This document shows positions 38,313 through 48,582 of a DNA stretch of 64,000 nt, one piece after another. Source of the DNA: Oscillospiraceae bacterium. GTDB taxonomy: Bacteria > Bacillota > Clostridia > Oscillospirales > Ruminococcaceae. Location: the NCBI GenBank assembly GCA_009776305.1, contig WRLY01000001.1, positions 62,001 through 126,000 of the forward strand, read 5' to 3'. The translations under genes and the position numbers were made by a program. Each line of letters begins with the position of its first letter. Position 1 is the first letter of the stretch. Under the pieces are notes generated by a model, which was not told where the DNA came from, did not search any database, and was given only the letters and a program-made list of their open reading frames with translations.

Positions 38313-38993
38313 ATGAGCAATATCACCTACCGCTACATCAAACAAAACAGCGACGTACAGACCTACATAAAACACGCCGACAAGGCTTTGGAATCAAGGG
38401 GTTACACCGAACATTCCAACGCGCATGTTGAAAAGACAGCCGAAACGGCTTACAATATTTTGCAGACGCTGAAGTTTTCGGAACGGGAATGCGAACTCGC
38501 GCAAATCGCAGGCTATATGCACGACATAGGCAACTGCGTCAACCGAAGTAATCACGCCGAAACGGGGGCTATGATGGCGTTTAATCTGCTGTCAAGGCTT
38601 GCCATGCCGGCAGAGGAAATAGCAGTCATAATTTCTGCAATCGGCAACCACGACGAGCTTACCGCCGCACCCGTAAACCCCGTCGCTGCCGCGCTGATTT
38701 TAGCCGACAAAATGGACGTGCGCCGTTCCCGTGTGCGCCCGCCCAACAGACCCGCGCCGTCCGAATTCATCAGAGACGTACACGACAGGGTTAATTACGC
38801 CTGCGTGCAGTCAAGGTATTATTTTTCCGAGGATAAATCCGAGTTGTTTTTGGATTTAATAATAGACCTTGAAATAAGCTCGATTATGGAATATTTTGAA
38901 ATCTTCCTACACAGAATGTCACTTTGCCGCCTTTCGGCGGAAACACTGGGAATCAAATTCAGGCTTGTTATCAATAATTCAAAGATAGTTTAA
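38313..38993 (+). CDS. HD-domain phosphohydrolase
   Basis: EHSNAHVEKTAETAYNIL...AGYMHDIGNCVNRSNHAETG. Confidence 0.8.
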   Translation: MSNITYRYIKQNSDVQTYIKHADKALESRGYTEHSNAHVEKTAETAYNILQTLKFSERECELAQIAGYMHDIGNCVNRSNHAETGAMMAFNLLSRLAMPAEEIAVIISAIGNHDELTAAPVNPVAAALILADKMDVRRSRVRPPNRPAPSEFIRDVHDRVNYACVQSRYYFSEDKSELFLDLIIDLEISSIMEYFEIFLHRMSLCRLSAETLGIKFRLVINNSKIV

Positions 38994-39092
38994 CCGAGTG
39001 ACTCGGACGCTATGCCCCGCCTCTAAGCGGCGCGTCCCAATCGCCCGTTTTTGCCTTATGGGTTTAACGGCGGCTCGCCGAAAGGACGTTTA

Positions 39093-40283
39093 ATGCTAAA
39101 TGTATTTTTCATAGGCTTGGTCAGTTTTTTCACCGACGTAAGCACCGAGATGATTTATCCTGTTATACCATTATACCTTACCTCGGTGTTCGGGGCAAGC
39201 CCTGCGTTAATCGGCATAATTGAAGGCATAGCCGAAAGCCTTGCAAGTTTGCTTAGGGTTTTCAGCGGCTATATAACCGATAAGTTTAAAAAGAAAAAAG
39301 CGCTGGCTTTTTCAGGATATTCAACCGGCATATTTTATAAAATTATTTTAATTTTTGCCTCTTCGTGGACGGGCGTTTTGCTCGGGAGAATAGTTGACCG
39401 TCTCGGAAAAGGAATCAGAACCTCCCCTCGTGACGTTTTGGTCAGCGAAAGTGCCGACAAAAAAGAAATGGGGCGCGCTTTCGGGATGCACAAGGCACTT
39501 GACATGGCGGGGGTGGCGCTTGGGGTAGCGTTCACCTATTATTTATTGAAAAATGCGGGCGGAGGCGAATTTAATTACAGGCGATTATTTCTTGTTTCAA
39601 TAATTCCCGGGCTTTTCGGTCTTGGCATGTTTTTGTTTATAAAAGAAAATAAACCGACGACGCCTTTAAAGAAAGATAAAAAAGCCCAAAAAGACGAGCC
39701 GTTATGGCACAGTATTAAAAAAATAGACGGACGGCTGAAGTTATATCTTTTAGTCGTATTTTTGTTTACCCTCGGCAACTCCTCCAATGCCTTTCTGCTT
39801 TTAAAGGCAAAGGACGTGGGTTTTGACGATGTTTCGGTTATATTATTATATTTTATTTACAGCATAACGGCTTCGATTTTTTCAATGCCTATGGGCAGAC
39901 TGTCAGATAAAATAGGCAGAAAAAGCCTTTTAGTTGCGGGACATTTCGTTTTCGTAGCGGTATATCTCGGATTTGCGTTAGCTTTTTCTAAAACTTTTAT
40001 TTACGGGCTGTTTATGTTGTACGGCGTGTATACCGCCATGATTACAGGTGTGGAGAGGGCTTTTGTAGCGGAAATATCGCCGCGTGAAATAAAAGGAACA
40101 ATGCTTGGGCTTCACTCCACATTATCGGGGATTGCCCTGCTCCCCGCAAGTATTATAGCCGGTTTTCTCTGGAACGCTTTTGGCTCTGCCATGCCTTTCA
40201 TATTCGGGGCAATAATGTCGTTCGTAGCAGCGGTACTATTGCTGGCGTTTATGAGGGGTTATAATGTTGAAAAAGAAACATAG
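39093..40283 (+). CDS. MFS transporter
   Basis: 12-TM MFS pattern, GRIVDRLGKGIRTSPRD. Confidence 0.88.
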   Translation: MLNVFFIGLVSFFTDVSTEMIYPVIPLYLTSVFGASPALIGIIEGIAESLASLLRVFSGYITDKFKKKKALAFSGYSTGIFYKIILIFASSWTGVLLGRIVDRLGKGIRTSPRDVLVSESADKKEMGRAFGMHKALDMAGVALGVAFTYYLLKNAGGGEFNYRRLFLVSIIPGLFGLGMFLFIKENKPTTPLKKDKKAQKDEPLWHSIKKIDGRLKLYLLVVFLFTLGNSSNAFLLLKAKDVGFDDVSVILLYFIYSITASIFSMPMGRLSDKIGRKSLLVAGHFVFVAVYLGFALAFSKTFIYGLFMLYGVYTAMITGVERAFVAEISPREIKGTMLGLHSTLSGIALLPASIIAGFLWNAFGSAMPFIFGAIMSFVAAVLLLAFMRGYNVEKET

Positions 40284-40363
40284 CGGGTTTCGCCGCTGCC
40301 TGCACGCAACATAGGCGAATCCCGCTATAAGGTTAAAAAGGCGCATTACGCGTATTACGCCTT
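40281..40363 (+). terminator. tandem hairpins downstream of MFS gene
   Basis: TAGCGGGTTTCGCC...GGCGAATCCCGCTA (one mismatch) then AAAGGCG...CGCCTTT. Confidence 0.6.
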
Positions 40364-40511
40364 TCTGATATTAAAACTATATTTGAACCCGAAAGGTTGC
40401 AAAAACTTTAAAAAAATAAAATAATTTTAAAAATCGCTAAAGTTTTTCAGATTTCCTCCGATAATATATATGAGTGTAAATGACAGCTTTGGCTTATGGA
40501 AAGGAATAATT

Positions 40512-41150
40512 ATGTCTACTATAAACAGAATGGTTTCATCGGGTTTCACATCTTCCGGCAACTCGGTAAAAAATGAAATAACCGAACTGCGTAAAAAAAT
40601 GGGTGAACTCAGTAAAAATTCTTCACTGACGGCAGAGGAGAAAAAGGAAAAGCAAAAAGAATATAAGGATAAGATTGACGAGCTTAACGAACAGCTTGAA
40701 TCCGGACGAAACGCGCAGATTGCCGCCGCTCAAAACAGCATAGCGGGGATTTTCGGAGGATTCAACTCCGATTCAAACCAAACCGGTTTCGGCATATTCT
40801 TCGGAGCTAACGCGTCAATGTCTTCGCTTAAAGCCATGAACTCTGCACGGATTGGAATTGAAAATCGGGCAAGAACACTTATGTCCGAAATAAGAATGGA
40901 CAATGTGCGCGGCATTGACACCAGCGCCAAAAGAGAACAGCTCTCAAATCTTACCTCCAACCTTTCAATCATGGACAAAAACCTCAGCAACAACATAAAC
41001 AAGTCGTTAGAAACCCCAAAAGCGAAACAATCTTCGCCGTCAGTCGCAGATAAAATAAACGCCGAGCTTAAAGCGATGCAGGAAAAAGCGGAAAAGAGTG
41101 TTCAGGAAAAATACGGCACACCCGAACAAGAACCCGAGAAAACCAAGTAA
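40512..41150 (+). CDS. hypothetical coiled-coil protein
   Basis: SD AAGGAA before ATG 40512; Ala/Lys/Glu-rich helical composition. Confidence 0.6.
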   Translation: MSTINRMVSSGFTSSGNSVKNEITELRKKMGELSKNSSLTAEEKKEKQKEYKDKIDELNEQLESGRNAQIAAAQNSIAGIFGGFNSDSNQTGFGIFFGANASMSSLKAMNSARIGIENRARTLMSEIRMDNVRGIDTSAKREQLSNLTSNLSIMDKNLSNNINKSLETPKAKQSSPSVADKINAELKAMQEKAEKSVQEKYGTPEQEPEKTK

Positions 41151-41181
41151 ACAGAAAAAACTCCTGAAATATGAAAATATT

Positions 41182-41211
41182 AAAGCCGCTTTTTAAAAAG
41201 CGGCTTTTTTT
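41182..41211 (+). terminator. rho-independent terminator
   Basis: AAAGCCGCTTTTTAAAAAGCGGCTTTTTT. Confidence 0.88.
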
Positions 41212-41219
41212 ATTGAATT

Positions 41220-42974
41220 CTAATGCTTTTCCCTCACCTTTATATGCACCTCTCTAAGCTGCTGTTCGGTTGCCTCCGACGGTGCGCCGAGAAGTAAATC
41301 CTGTGCGCTTCCGTTCATGGGGAAAGCTATAACTTCCCGCACGCTTTCTTCGTTCAGCATAAGCATAAGCAACCTATCAACACCAAACGCCATGCCCGCG
41401 TGAGGCGGAGCGCCGAACTTGAACGCACCGTAAAGCGCGCCGAAACGCTCTTTAAGGTCGTCCTCGGTATAGCCCGCGATTTCAAAAGCTTTTTTCATTA
41501 TTTCATTATCATGATTCCTGACCGCACCTGAAGCAAGCTCCACGCCGTTAATGACTAAATCGTACTGGTAAGCGAGAACACTTAACGGGTCGCCCTCCAA
41601 AGCTTTCAGCCCGCCCTGCGGCATTGAAAAGGGGTTGTGGGAGAAAGCGGGCTTTCCGCGTTCGTCCTCCTCGTACATGGGAAAATCGTAAATCCAGCAG
41701 ATTTCAAACCTGTTTTTGTCAATTAAATCAAGCCTGTTTCCAAGTTCGGCGCGAATCTGCCCTGCGTATACAGCGGCATTTTTCTCAGTATCGGCAATGA
41801 AATAAAGCACATCGCCGACTTCAAGCCCTGCGCGTGATTTTAACTCGGCGCGTTGCTCATCTGTTAAAAATTTATCAATAGGTCCTTTCAAGCTCATGTC
41901 TTCCTGAACCTCAACATATCCCAATCCACCCATGCCAATTGAAAGCGCGAATTCTTCCATATTCTTGAAAAAGGATTTTGACTTTTCCGCCATGCCGGGT
42001 ACACGCATACCTCTGACGGTTTTATCGGCAAAGGGCTTAAAACCGCTTGCTATGAACATGTCCGACAAATCTATAATAAACAGCGGATTACGCAGGTCGG
42101 GCTTGTCTGTCCCATATTTCAGCATAACATCGGCGTAGGTTATTCTCGGATAAGGCGCGGCGTTAGCCTTAATCCCGAAATGCTCTAACGTTTTACTTAA
42201 AACAGTTTCGCCCGCCTCAAAAACGTCCCCCTGCTCGGCAAAAGCAAGCTCAATATCAAGCTGATAGAATTCTCCCGCCGTCCTGTCCGCCCGCGCATCC
42301 TCGTCGCGGAAACAAGGGGCAATTTGATAATATCTGTCAAAACCGCTGATTATATATAATTGCTTGAAAATCTGCGGCGCTTGCGGCAGAGCGTAGAATT
42401 TTCCGTGGTGCTTTCTGCTCGGTACTAAAAAATCCCGCGCACCCTCGGGCGAAGAAGCCGAAAGTATAGGGGTCTGTAAATCCAAAAAGCCCATTTCCTC
42501 CATAATTTTACGCATATAAGAAATTACATGGCTACGGTAAACAATTCCGCTGTGAACCGCCGTATTTCTTAAATCTAAAAATCTGTAACGCAGACGTATT
42601 TCCTCCCCTGTTTCCTTTGAAGCGGGAACTTCAAAAGGTAAATTCTCACTTACGCTACCGAGAATTTCAAGGGTTTGCGCCATGATTTCAATCGTTCCGG
42701 TGGCGATTTTTTCATTTATTGTATCTTCGGCGCGTTTGATTACCTCGCCGCCTACCGACACGCAACATTCGCGGTGAATACCGCGCAAAAGTTCAGCGTC
42801 CCCTTTAAAGGTAATCTGCACCACGCCGTAGTGGTCGCGCAAATCCACGAACTGAATCCCGCCGTGGTCGCGAATATTTTCAACCCAGCCCGATGCGCGG
42901 ACTTGCTCTCCTATATTTTTTTCGCTTAACATAATTGTAGTGTGGGTGCGATACTGGTTTTTTCTGAATTTCAT
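41220..42974 (-). CDS. aspS: aspartyl-tRNA synthetase
   Basis: GWVENIRDHGGIQFVDLRDHYGVVQITF, RFLDLRN, SPEGARDFLVPSR, APCFRDEDARADR. Confidence 0.97.
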   Translation of the reverse strand: MKFRKNQYRTHTTIMLSEKNIGEQVRASGWVENIRDHGGIQFVDLRDHYGVVQITFKGDAELLRGIHRECCVSVGGEVIKRAEDTINEKIATGTIEIMAQTLEILGSVSENLPFEVPASKETGEEIRLRYRFLDLRNTAVHSGIVYRSHVISYMRKIMEEMGFLDLQTPILSASSPEGARDFLVPSRKHHGKFYALPQAPQIFKQLYIISGFDRYYQIAPCFRDEDARADRTAGEFYQLDIELAFAEQGDVFEAGETVLSKTLEHFGIKANAAPYPRITYADVMLKYGTDKPDLRNPLFIIDLSDMFIASGFKPFADKTVRGMRVPGMAEKSKSFFKNMEEFALSIGMGGLGYVEVQEDMSLKGPIDKFLTDEQRAELKSRAGLEVGDVLYFIADTEKNAAVYAGQIRAELGNRLDLIDKNRFEICWIYDFPMYEEDERGKPAFSHNPFSMPQGGLKALEGDPLSVLAYQYDLVINGVELASGAVRNHDNEIMKKAFEIAGYTEDDLKERFGALYGAFKFGAPPHAGMAFGVDRLLMLMLNEESVREVIAFPMNGSAQDLLLGAPSEATEQQLREVHIKVREKH

Positions 42975-43142
42975 AGGTTGTTTGTCCTTTCGTTTTGATT
43001 TTTTGCTTTCAGAAAATGCTTATTAAATTTTCTATCTTTTTTTACGGTAAAAATAAAATAAAAACGCAGATGACAATACTATTGCGCCAAGACTGATTGC
43101 TGTAAGTTTATCCCATAAATTAATTTCCGCAAACCAATTGGA

Positions 43143-44570
43143 TTAACCTTTTAATTTGCTCTCCAACATTTCCTTGATTGCAACCGGCGTAGCCTTGCCT
43201 TTAAGCGCCTTGCTCGCCTGTCCCATAAGGAAACCGAAAACCTTCTGTTCGCCGTTTTTATACTGGGCTACGGGGTTGGGGTTATTTTTGATTACCTCGT
43301 CGATTACGCTTTCTACAAGACTTAAATCTTCCTTAATCCAATACCCGCCGTCGTCGCAGATTTCCTCAGGGGTTTTATTTTTTTCAATCATGCCGCGCAG
43401 AATTTCTTTCATGTCGCCGCGGCTGATTTTGTCGGTGTAGCCATATTTTACAAGTCTGCCTATGTCGCTTGCCGAAAAGGGCAGATTTTCAAGCTCTATT
43501 TCACCTAAATTCACACGGCGCAGTAATTCGGTCAGGATAAAGGCGCACATGCTTTTAGGGTTGTCATACTCTTTAAGCGCGTTTTCAAATAAGTCGCTTA
43601 AAGTTTTGCTTTCTAAAAGAATTTCCGCATCGCTTTTAGTTATTCCCATTTCTTCGGTATAACGCGCAAAGCGTTTTTCAGGCATTTCAGGAATGGCGGC
43701 GATAATAGCCTCTATTTCGCTTTCCGCCAAGACTATCGGAGGAATATTCGGGTCGGGCAGATAGCGATAATCGTGGGCGTTCTCCTTATCCCGCAGGGCT
43801 TCGGTCTCGCCCGTCGCATCGGAGAAACGGCGGGTCTGCTGATATAAAGGCTGATTATTATTAATCGCTTGGGTGTGGCGGTAAATCTCGTATTCTATTG
43901 CCCTTGAAATTGAGCGAATTGAGTTAAGATTCTTGATTTCAGCGCGAACACCTAAAGGCGCACCCTCGGGGGCTAATGAAATATTCACGTCGCATCTTAA
44001 AGAACCCTGCTCCATTCTACCATCGCATATATCGGCGTATCTAAGCATATTGCGGATTTTCTCCACAAAAGCGCACGCCTCCTCCGCGCTGTGAAAATCG
44101 GGGGCTGTTACAATTTCAATCAGAGCCATGCCGCTACGGTTATAATCGGCAAGGCTGTATTTGGGCGAGCGGTCATGAATAAGCTTGCCCGCGTCTTCTT
44201 CAAGATGAATTTGGGTAATCTTTATTCTCGTTTTACCCTGCGGGGTTTCTATGTCAACATAGCCGTTTTTGCAGACGGGACGAAACAACTGTGAAATCTG
44301 ATAAGCCCTCGGCAAATCAGGGTAGAAATAATTCTTCCTGTCCCACCTTGTAAAGCGTGAAATTTCGCAGTTCATAACCGCGCCGGCTTTTATGATAAGC
44401 TCAACGGCTTTTTTATTAAGTGCGGGCAAAGTGCCCGGAAAAGCCGAACAGCCCGGACAGCAACGGCTGTTCGGACCTCCGCCGTAAGCCGCTGAACAGG
44501 AACAGAAAACCTTAGAGTTTGTCATAAGTTCAGCGTGTATTTCAAGTCCGATAGTAGGAATCAGTTTCAT
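43143..44570 (-). CDS. gatB: Asp/Glu-tRNA amidotransferase subunit B
   Basis: PTIGLEIHAELMTNSKVFCSC, RKNYFYPDLPRAYQISQ, EIVTAPDFHS. Confidence 0.97.
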   Translation of the reverse strand: MKLIPTIGLEIHAELMTNSKVFCSCSAAYGGGPNSRCCPGCSAFPGTLPALNKKAVELIIKAGAVMNCEISRFTRWDRKNYFYPDLPRAYQISQLFRPVCKNGYVDIETPQGKTRIKITQIHLEEDAGKLIHDRSPKYSLADYNRSGMALIEIVTAPDFHSAEEACAFVEKIRNMLRYADICDGRMEQGSLRCDVNISLAPEGAPLGVRAEIKNLNSIRSISRAIEYEIYRHTQAINNNQPLYQQTRRFSDATGETEALRDKENAHDYRYLPDPNIPPIVLAESEIEAIIAAIPEMPEKRFARYTEEMGITKSDAEILLESKTLSDLFENALKEYDNPKSMCAFILTELLRRVNLGEIELENLPFSASDIGRLVKYGYTDKISRGDMKEILRGMIEKNKTPEEICDDGGYWIKEDLSLVESVIDEVIKNNPNPVAQYKNGEQKVFGFLMGQASKALKGKATPVAIKEMLESKLKG

Positions 44571-44718
44571 GTTGCACCTCAAATTTAAATAAGAATCTTT
44601 ATTCAATTACCGCAAGGGGGGGCTATATTTTTACGCGTTTTGCCCAGCCTTATATTCGGCACAAACTTCGCTCAATATCTGAACATTTCAGATATTGAAT
44701 ATATGTTCTAAACTTATT

Positions 44719-45510
44719 TCACCCTGAAACAGCGGCTAAATAAGCGTCAGTTATCTTTTCACATTCGGCATTATACACTTCGATAAGTTTTCCCGCATAT
44801 AACTCATAATCAGAATAACTTCCTACGCCCGATAAATACAGTTCTGCCATTTTTTCAATGCCTTCCATTGACATTTCGGCAAGTTTATCAATTTTTTCCA
44901 AACTTAATTCGGCAAGCGCCATTATATCACCCGACAATCCGGCGGATTCTGTATTAAATTCTATTACAAGACCCGGCGAGGTATTTCTCAGTCTTTGGGA
45001 ATAATCGTCTAAGACGGATTGATATGTTTCGCTATTTGTCGGCTCGGGGTTAGTAGCGGGAGGCGTTGTAGTGGTTGGCGGGGGCGTTGTGGTTGGCGGC
45101 GTTGTAGTGGTTGGCGGGGTGGTTGTAGAAGAAGAAGTAGTCGGAGCGGTTTCGGGAGTTTCGGTTGTTTCCGCCGCGATTTCGGTAGCTGTTGGGGTTG
45201 TAGTCGGAGCGTCAGGTGATGAATTGTCCGCATCTTCAATTTCATCACTTATTTCATCTGTGCTTTCGGGCGCTTTTGCTTGCGTCAAAGAGGCTCCGTT
45301 TAATTCCGCATAAGCGATTAAAGCCGAACCCAACACAATCACACACCCTAACACAATAAGGAATACGTTGCCTTTTTTTATTTTACGCTTAGGCATATCG
45401 GCAATTTCAGTCGTTGGTTCAACGTCAACAGGACAGCCGCACTTAATGCATTCTGTTCCTTTATTTGAAACACGCTTACCGCAATTAGGACATTTTATAA
45501 TAGCCATCAT
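44719..45510 (-). CDS. zinc-ribbon membrane protein with Thr/Pro-rich linker
   Basis: CPNCGKRVSNKGTECIKCGCPV, TM segment, (TTTPPTT)n linker. Confidence 0.75.
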   Translation of the reverse strand: MMAIIKCPNCGKRVSNKGTECIKCGCPVDVEPTTEIADMPKRKIKKGNVFLIVLGCVIVLGSALIAYAELNGASLTQAKAPESTDEISDEIEDADNSSPDAPTTTPTATEIAAETTETPETAPTTSSSTTTPPTTTTPPTTTPPPTTTTPPATNPEPTNSETYQSVLDDYSQRLRNTSPGLVIEFNTESAGLSGDIMALAELSLEKIDKLAEMSMEGIEKMAELYLSGVGSYSDYELYAGKLIEVYNAECEKITDAYLAAVSG

Positions 45511-45640
45511 CATTCTCCCTTACTAAATAACATTCGGACGGAATTTTACAAGGTTCATCGTTTCTTTGTCCGTAATGTCTGTAATTGTTTCACTGCCCCT
45601 AATATGGCGGCAGTCTTCCTTGTTATATTTAGCCTCTGCC

Positions 45641-47041
45641 TCATAGGTCGGGGTTAAATATTCTTTCAAAGCAGTCGGCAACCTGCAAAACAGTTTGCTC
45701 GTCTGATTTTTTTCCCGTCAAGGTCATTCCTATGGGGAGCCCGCAGGTGGTATAACCGCAAGTGGTTGACGCCGACGGAAGCCCTGCCAAAGCAGGCGGA
45801 ATAGTGCAAATGTCGGTGTGATACATGCTCGCGGGGTCGCTATAATCAAAAGTTTCGGAAATTTTAGGTAGCGTCGGGGTAAGTATTATATCAACGGTTT
45901 TGAAAATTTCATCATATTCGGCTTTTATTTTTTGACGCAAAGCAAGCGCTTTTTTAAAATAATTGTTATAATTATTATCCGAAAGCACAAAATTTCCGAA
46001 CAGTATTCTGCGCTTGACTTCATCTCCGAAACCTCTGCCTCTCGAATCGGCGATTTGCTCGTAATAAGTTTCGCCTACTCCCCGCAGCCCGTAGTTGACA
46101 CCGTCATAACGCGAAAGATTGCTGGAAGCTTCCGCACTTGAAATTATATAATAGGCGGGGACGGCGTAATCAAACATTTCGGTTTTGGAGGCTCTTTCAA
46201 AAGCGCTGTTTATTAACACCGCGCCTTGATTTTCAAATTCTTTCGCGGCGTCAAGGACGGCGTTTTTGGTTTGCTCGGATATGGTTTGATGATTAAGGAA
46301 TTGTTCAGGCACGGCTATTTTTAAGCCTTTAACCCCCGCGCCGATTTTAGCGGTGAAATCCTCGGCTTGTCCGCGGTTATTACGCCCGAAACAGACAGCG
46401 TCGCGCTTATCGGGGTTTGAAATAACATTGAGTATCATGGCGCAGTCTTCGGCAGTTTGGGCAATCGGACCAATTTGGTCAAGCGAACTCGCGAATGACG
46501 CCAACCCGAACCTTGAAACCCGCCCGTATGTGGGACGAAGTCCCGTCAAGCCGTTAAAAGCCGCCGACTGCCCCAATGCACCGCCGGTATCCGTGCCGAG
46601 TGCAAAGACGGCAAGTCCCGCGCCAACCGCCGCGCCCGACTTAGGCGAATGACCGATGCCAAACTCATCCATAACGGTTTTGCCCAAAATCACACACTCG
46701 GTTTCTTTGAGGGTTTCTATTACATCCGCATCAAATGGCGGTATAAAATTCTCAAGCATTTTTGACGCACAGGAAGTAGCCCGTCCGCTTGTTAAAATAT
46801 TGTCGGAAATCGCTGCGGGAATTCCCGTCAGCGCACTTGCGTTGCCTTTGTCTATAAGCTTTTGGGCGTTTTCGGCGCAGGCAAGAACTTCCCCCTCGTC
46901 ATAAACTCCGGCGAGCGCCTGCAAGGCAGGGTTCAACTCCCCTATTAAGTCAAGATATTCAAGGGCAAGCTCTCTCGCGCTTATTTCGCGCCTGTCGAGA
47001 CTTTGACGCAGGTTCTTGACGGTCTGGTTCATTAATTCCAT
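45641..47041 (-). CDS. gatA: Asp/Glu-tRNA amidotransferase subunit A
   Basis: GTDTGGALGQSAAFNGLTGLRPTYGRVSRFGLASFASSLDQIGP, GLPIGMTLTG. Confidence 0.96.
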   Translation of the reverse strand: MELMNQTVKNLRQSLDRREISARELALEYLDLIGELNPALQALAGVYDEGEVLACAENAQKLIDKGNASALTGIPAAISDNILTSGRATSCASKMLENFIPPFDADVIETLKETECVILGKTVMDEFGIGHSPKSGAAVGAGLAVFALGTDTGGALGQSAAFNGLTGLRPTYGRVSRFGLASFASSLDQIGPIAQTAEDCAMILNVISNPDKRDAVCFGRNNRGQAEDFTAKIGAGVKGLKIAVPEQFLNHQTISEQTKNAVLDAAKEFENQGAVLINSAFERASKTEMFDYAVPAYYIISSAEASSNLSRYDGVNYGLRGVGETYYEQIADSRGRGFGDEVKRRILFGNFVLSDNNYNNYFKKALALRQKIKAEYDEIFKTVDIILTPTLPKISETFDYSDPASMYHTDICTIPPALAGLPSASTTCGYTTCGLPIGMTLTGKKSDEQTVLQVADCFERIFNPDL

Positions 47042-47061
47042 TTATGCCACCTTTTATTACA

Positions 47062-47343
47062 TTAATTATCCATTAATTTGGGTATAACATAGCAGTTTAA
47101 GAAAGGCTCGGTATTTTCGAGAAGTTTCTCCGGAGGATAAGAATCAAGCATAACGTCCTCCCGCAAATCGCTCAAAGAAACATATTCCATATCCTCGGTT
47201 TCGTCATAAGCGCAGTCGTATTGCTTAACAGTGCTTGCAAAATCAATTATTGACTCTAAATTTCGGGTGAATTCTTCTTTTTCCTCGGCGTTAAAAGATA
47301 AATACGAAGCATCGCATAAAGCTTTAAATGTTTGGTCGTCCAT
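47062..47343 (-). CDS. gatC: Asp/Glu-tRNA amidotransferase subunit C
   Basis: 93 aa, GatC-like, upstream of gatA. Confidence 0.8.
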   Translation of the reverse strand: MDDQTFKALCDASYLSFNAEEKEEFTRNLESIIDFASTVKQYDCAYDETEDMEYVSLSDLREDVMLDSYPPEKLLENTEPFLNCYVIPKLMDN

Positions 47344-47379
47344 ATTGCCTCCTTGTGTGATGTTGTGAGCGTATAAATT

Positions 47380-47425
47380 ATTATAGCATAAAATACTTGC
47401 TAAATCAAGTATTTTATGCTATAAT
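47380..47425. promoter_or_regulatory. palindromic divergent promoter (tRNA-Pro plus strand, gatC minus strand)
   Basis: 19-bp perfect inverted repeat 47381-47399/47406-47424; plus TTGCTA-17-TATAAT, minus TTGATT-17-TATAAT. Confidence 0.85.
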
Positions 47426-47433
47426 AAAATTAG

Positions 47434-47507
47434 CGAGGCGTAGCTCAGTTTGGTAGAGTGCTTGGTTTGGGACCAAGATGCCGCAGGTTCGAGTCCTGTC
47501 GCCTCGA
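47434..47507 (+). tRNA. tRNA-Pro(TGG)
   Basis: Cloverleaf CGAGGCG/CGCCTCG, anticodon loop TTTGGGA. Confidence 0.93.
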
Positions 47508-47524
47508 GCATTTGACCCTTATTC

Positions 47525-47567
47525 AAACCACCCCTAAAAAAATTTACGGGGTGGTTTGGGCTTTTTA
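47525..47567 (+). terminator. tRNA-Pro terminator
   Basis: AAACCACCCC...GGGGTGGTTT then GGGCTTTTT. Confidence 0.85.
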
Positions 47568-47716
47568 TGCTAAACTTTTGTAAACCCGACATCATAGACC
47601 CGAAAGACTCGGCGAATTCTGCATCCACCGAGCCGTTTATTCGATATAATTGATAACAGCAGATTAACACCCTTTACAATATAAACGCCCCTTTCGGAGC
47701 GTTTAAGATATTCTGT

Positions 47717-47881
47717 TTAGATTGCTTTCCTGAACTTAATCTTTGGTACTGATTGAGATTCTTCAAACTTTTTCACCAAACCGCTTATATCGGTGTTTTT
47801 CAAAGCGGGCTCGCCAAAAGATACAGTCCCATTAGCGTTTGGCTTTGTAGCTTCCTTAATCATTTTTTCTAACTTGCTCAT
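47717..47881 (-). CDS. 54-aa small protein, coupled to the upstream gene (missed by ORF track)
   Basis: MSKLEKMIKEATKPNANGTVSFGEPALKNTDISGLVKKFEESQSVPKIKFRKAI*; TAATG stop/start overlap with 47881..48582; SD AAGAAAGAGGTG. Confidence 0.65.
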   Translation of the reverse strand: MSKLEKMIKEATKPNANGTVSFGEPALKNTDISGLVKKFEESQSVPKIKFRKAI

Positions 47882-48582
47882 TATAGCACCTCTTTCTTGA
47901 AAATATACCCTGCATTTTGATTGTCTGCGATGAATTGATTTATCTTGTTCGTTTCCGTTACAACGGTCGAATAGTGCTCTAATATCGCATTATAAGCTCT
48001 ATTCTTGTTTTCCGTGGTTTGATTATTTATGGAAATATTTACCGCTTTATCTACTGCTTCTTTAGTGTCGGTTATGACCGCGCTTGCCGAAGCCTCGATT
48101 TTTTGAAGCCCTTCAATAAATTGAATCGTTTTTTCATAATTGGGGGTTACCCAACAAAATGAATATCTTTCGTTGCCGATAACCATTCGCATTTCTGCTA
48201 TTCCATATTGCATTCCCCTAAGTATATCTTTGCTTGAAAACGCCGAAGTATTCTCAAAACCATACCGTTCCATTGTGAGGTCAAACGGATGATTATGCGT
48301 TAATGTCATTCCGTAGGCTTGTGCCCATTGCTTTTGCGTTAATTCAACGGCACTTGCGTCTCCTTGGCTCACTCTGAAAAGCTCATTATTTTCTTTGTCG
48401 TAAACAATAGCCGTTTCGTAGCTGTTTCGGGCAATGGATTTCTCGGTAATTCTTATACTTTTAGTGGGGGTGATGTTTTCTGTGTTTTCTATACTCGCCA
48501 TTTCCTCACCACCTGCGTTTAGTATACCATATTCAAGCACTCTTGTCAATATATGCTCTGAAACTTCATAAGCCCCATACAC
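47881..48582 (-). CDS. accessory protein with JAB/RadC-like HNHP...SxxD motif
   Basis: ELFRVSQGDASAVELTQKQWAQAYGMTLTHNHPFD...AFSSKDILRGMQYGIAEMRMV. Confidence 0.55.
   Translation of the reverse strand: MYGAYEVSEHILTRVLEYGILNAGGEEMASIENTENITPTKSIRITEKSIARNSYETAIVYDKENNELFRVSQGDASAVELTQKQWAQAYGMTLTHNHPFDLTMERYGFENTSAFSSKDILRGMQYGIAEMRMVIGNERYSFCWVTPNYEKTIQFIEGLQKIEASASAVITDTKEAVDKAVNISINNQTTENKNRAYNAILEHYSTVVTETNKINQFIADNQNAGYIFKKEVL

Noticed and set aside
45009-45313. Several ORFs rich in Leu/Pro/Arg, Gly/Cys/Arg and Val/Gly
   Set aside because: Alternate frames of the Thr/Pro linker of the zinc-ribbon gene
47419-47670. 83-aa minus-strand ORF
   Set aside because: It overlaps the tRNA-Pro gene and its terminator; a translation artefact
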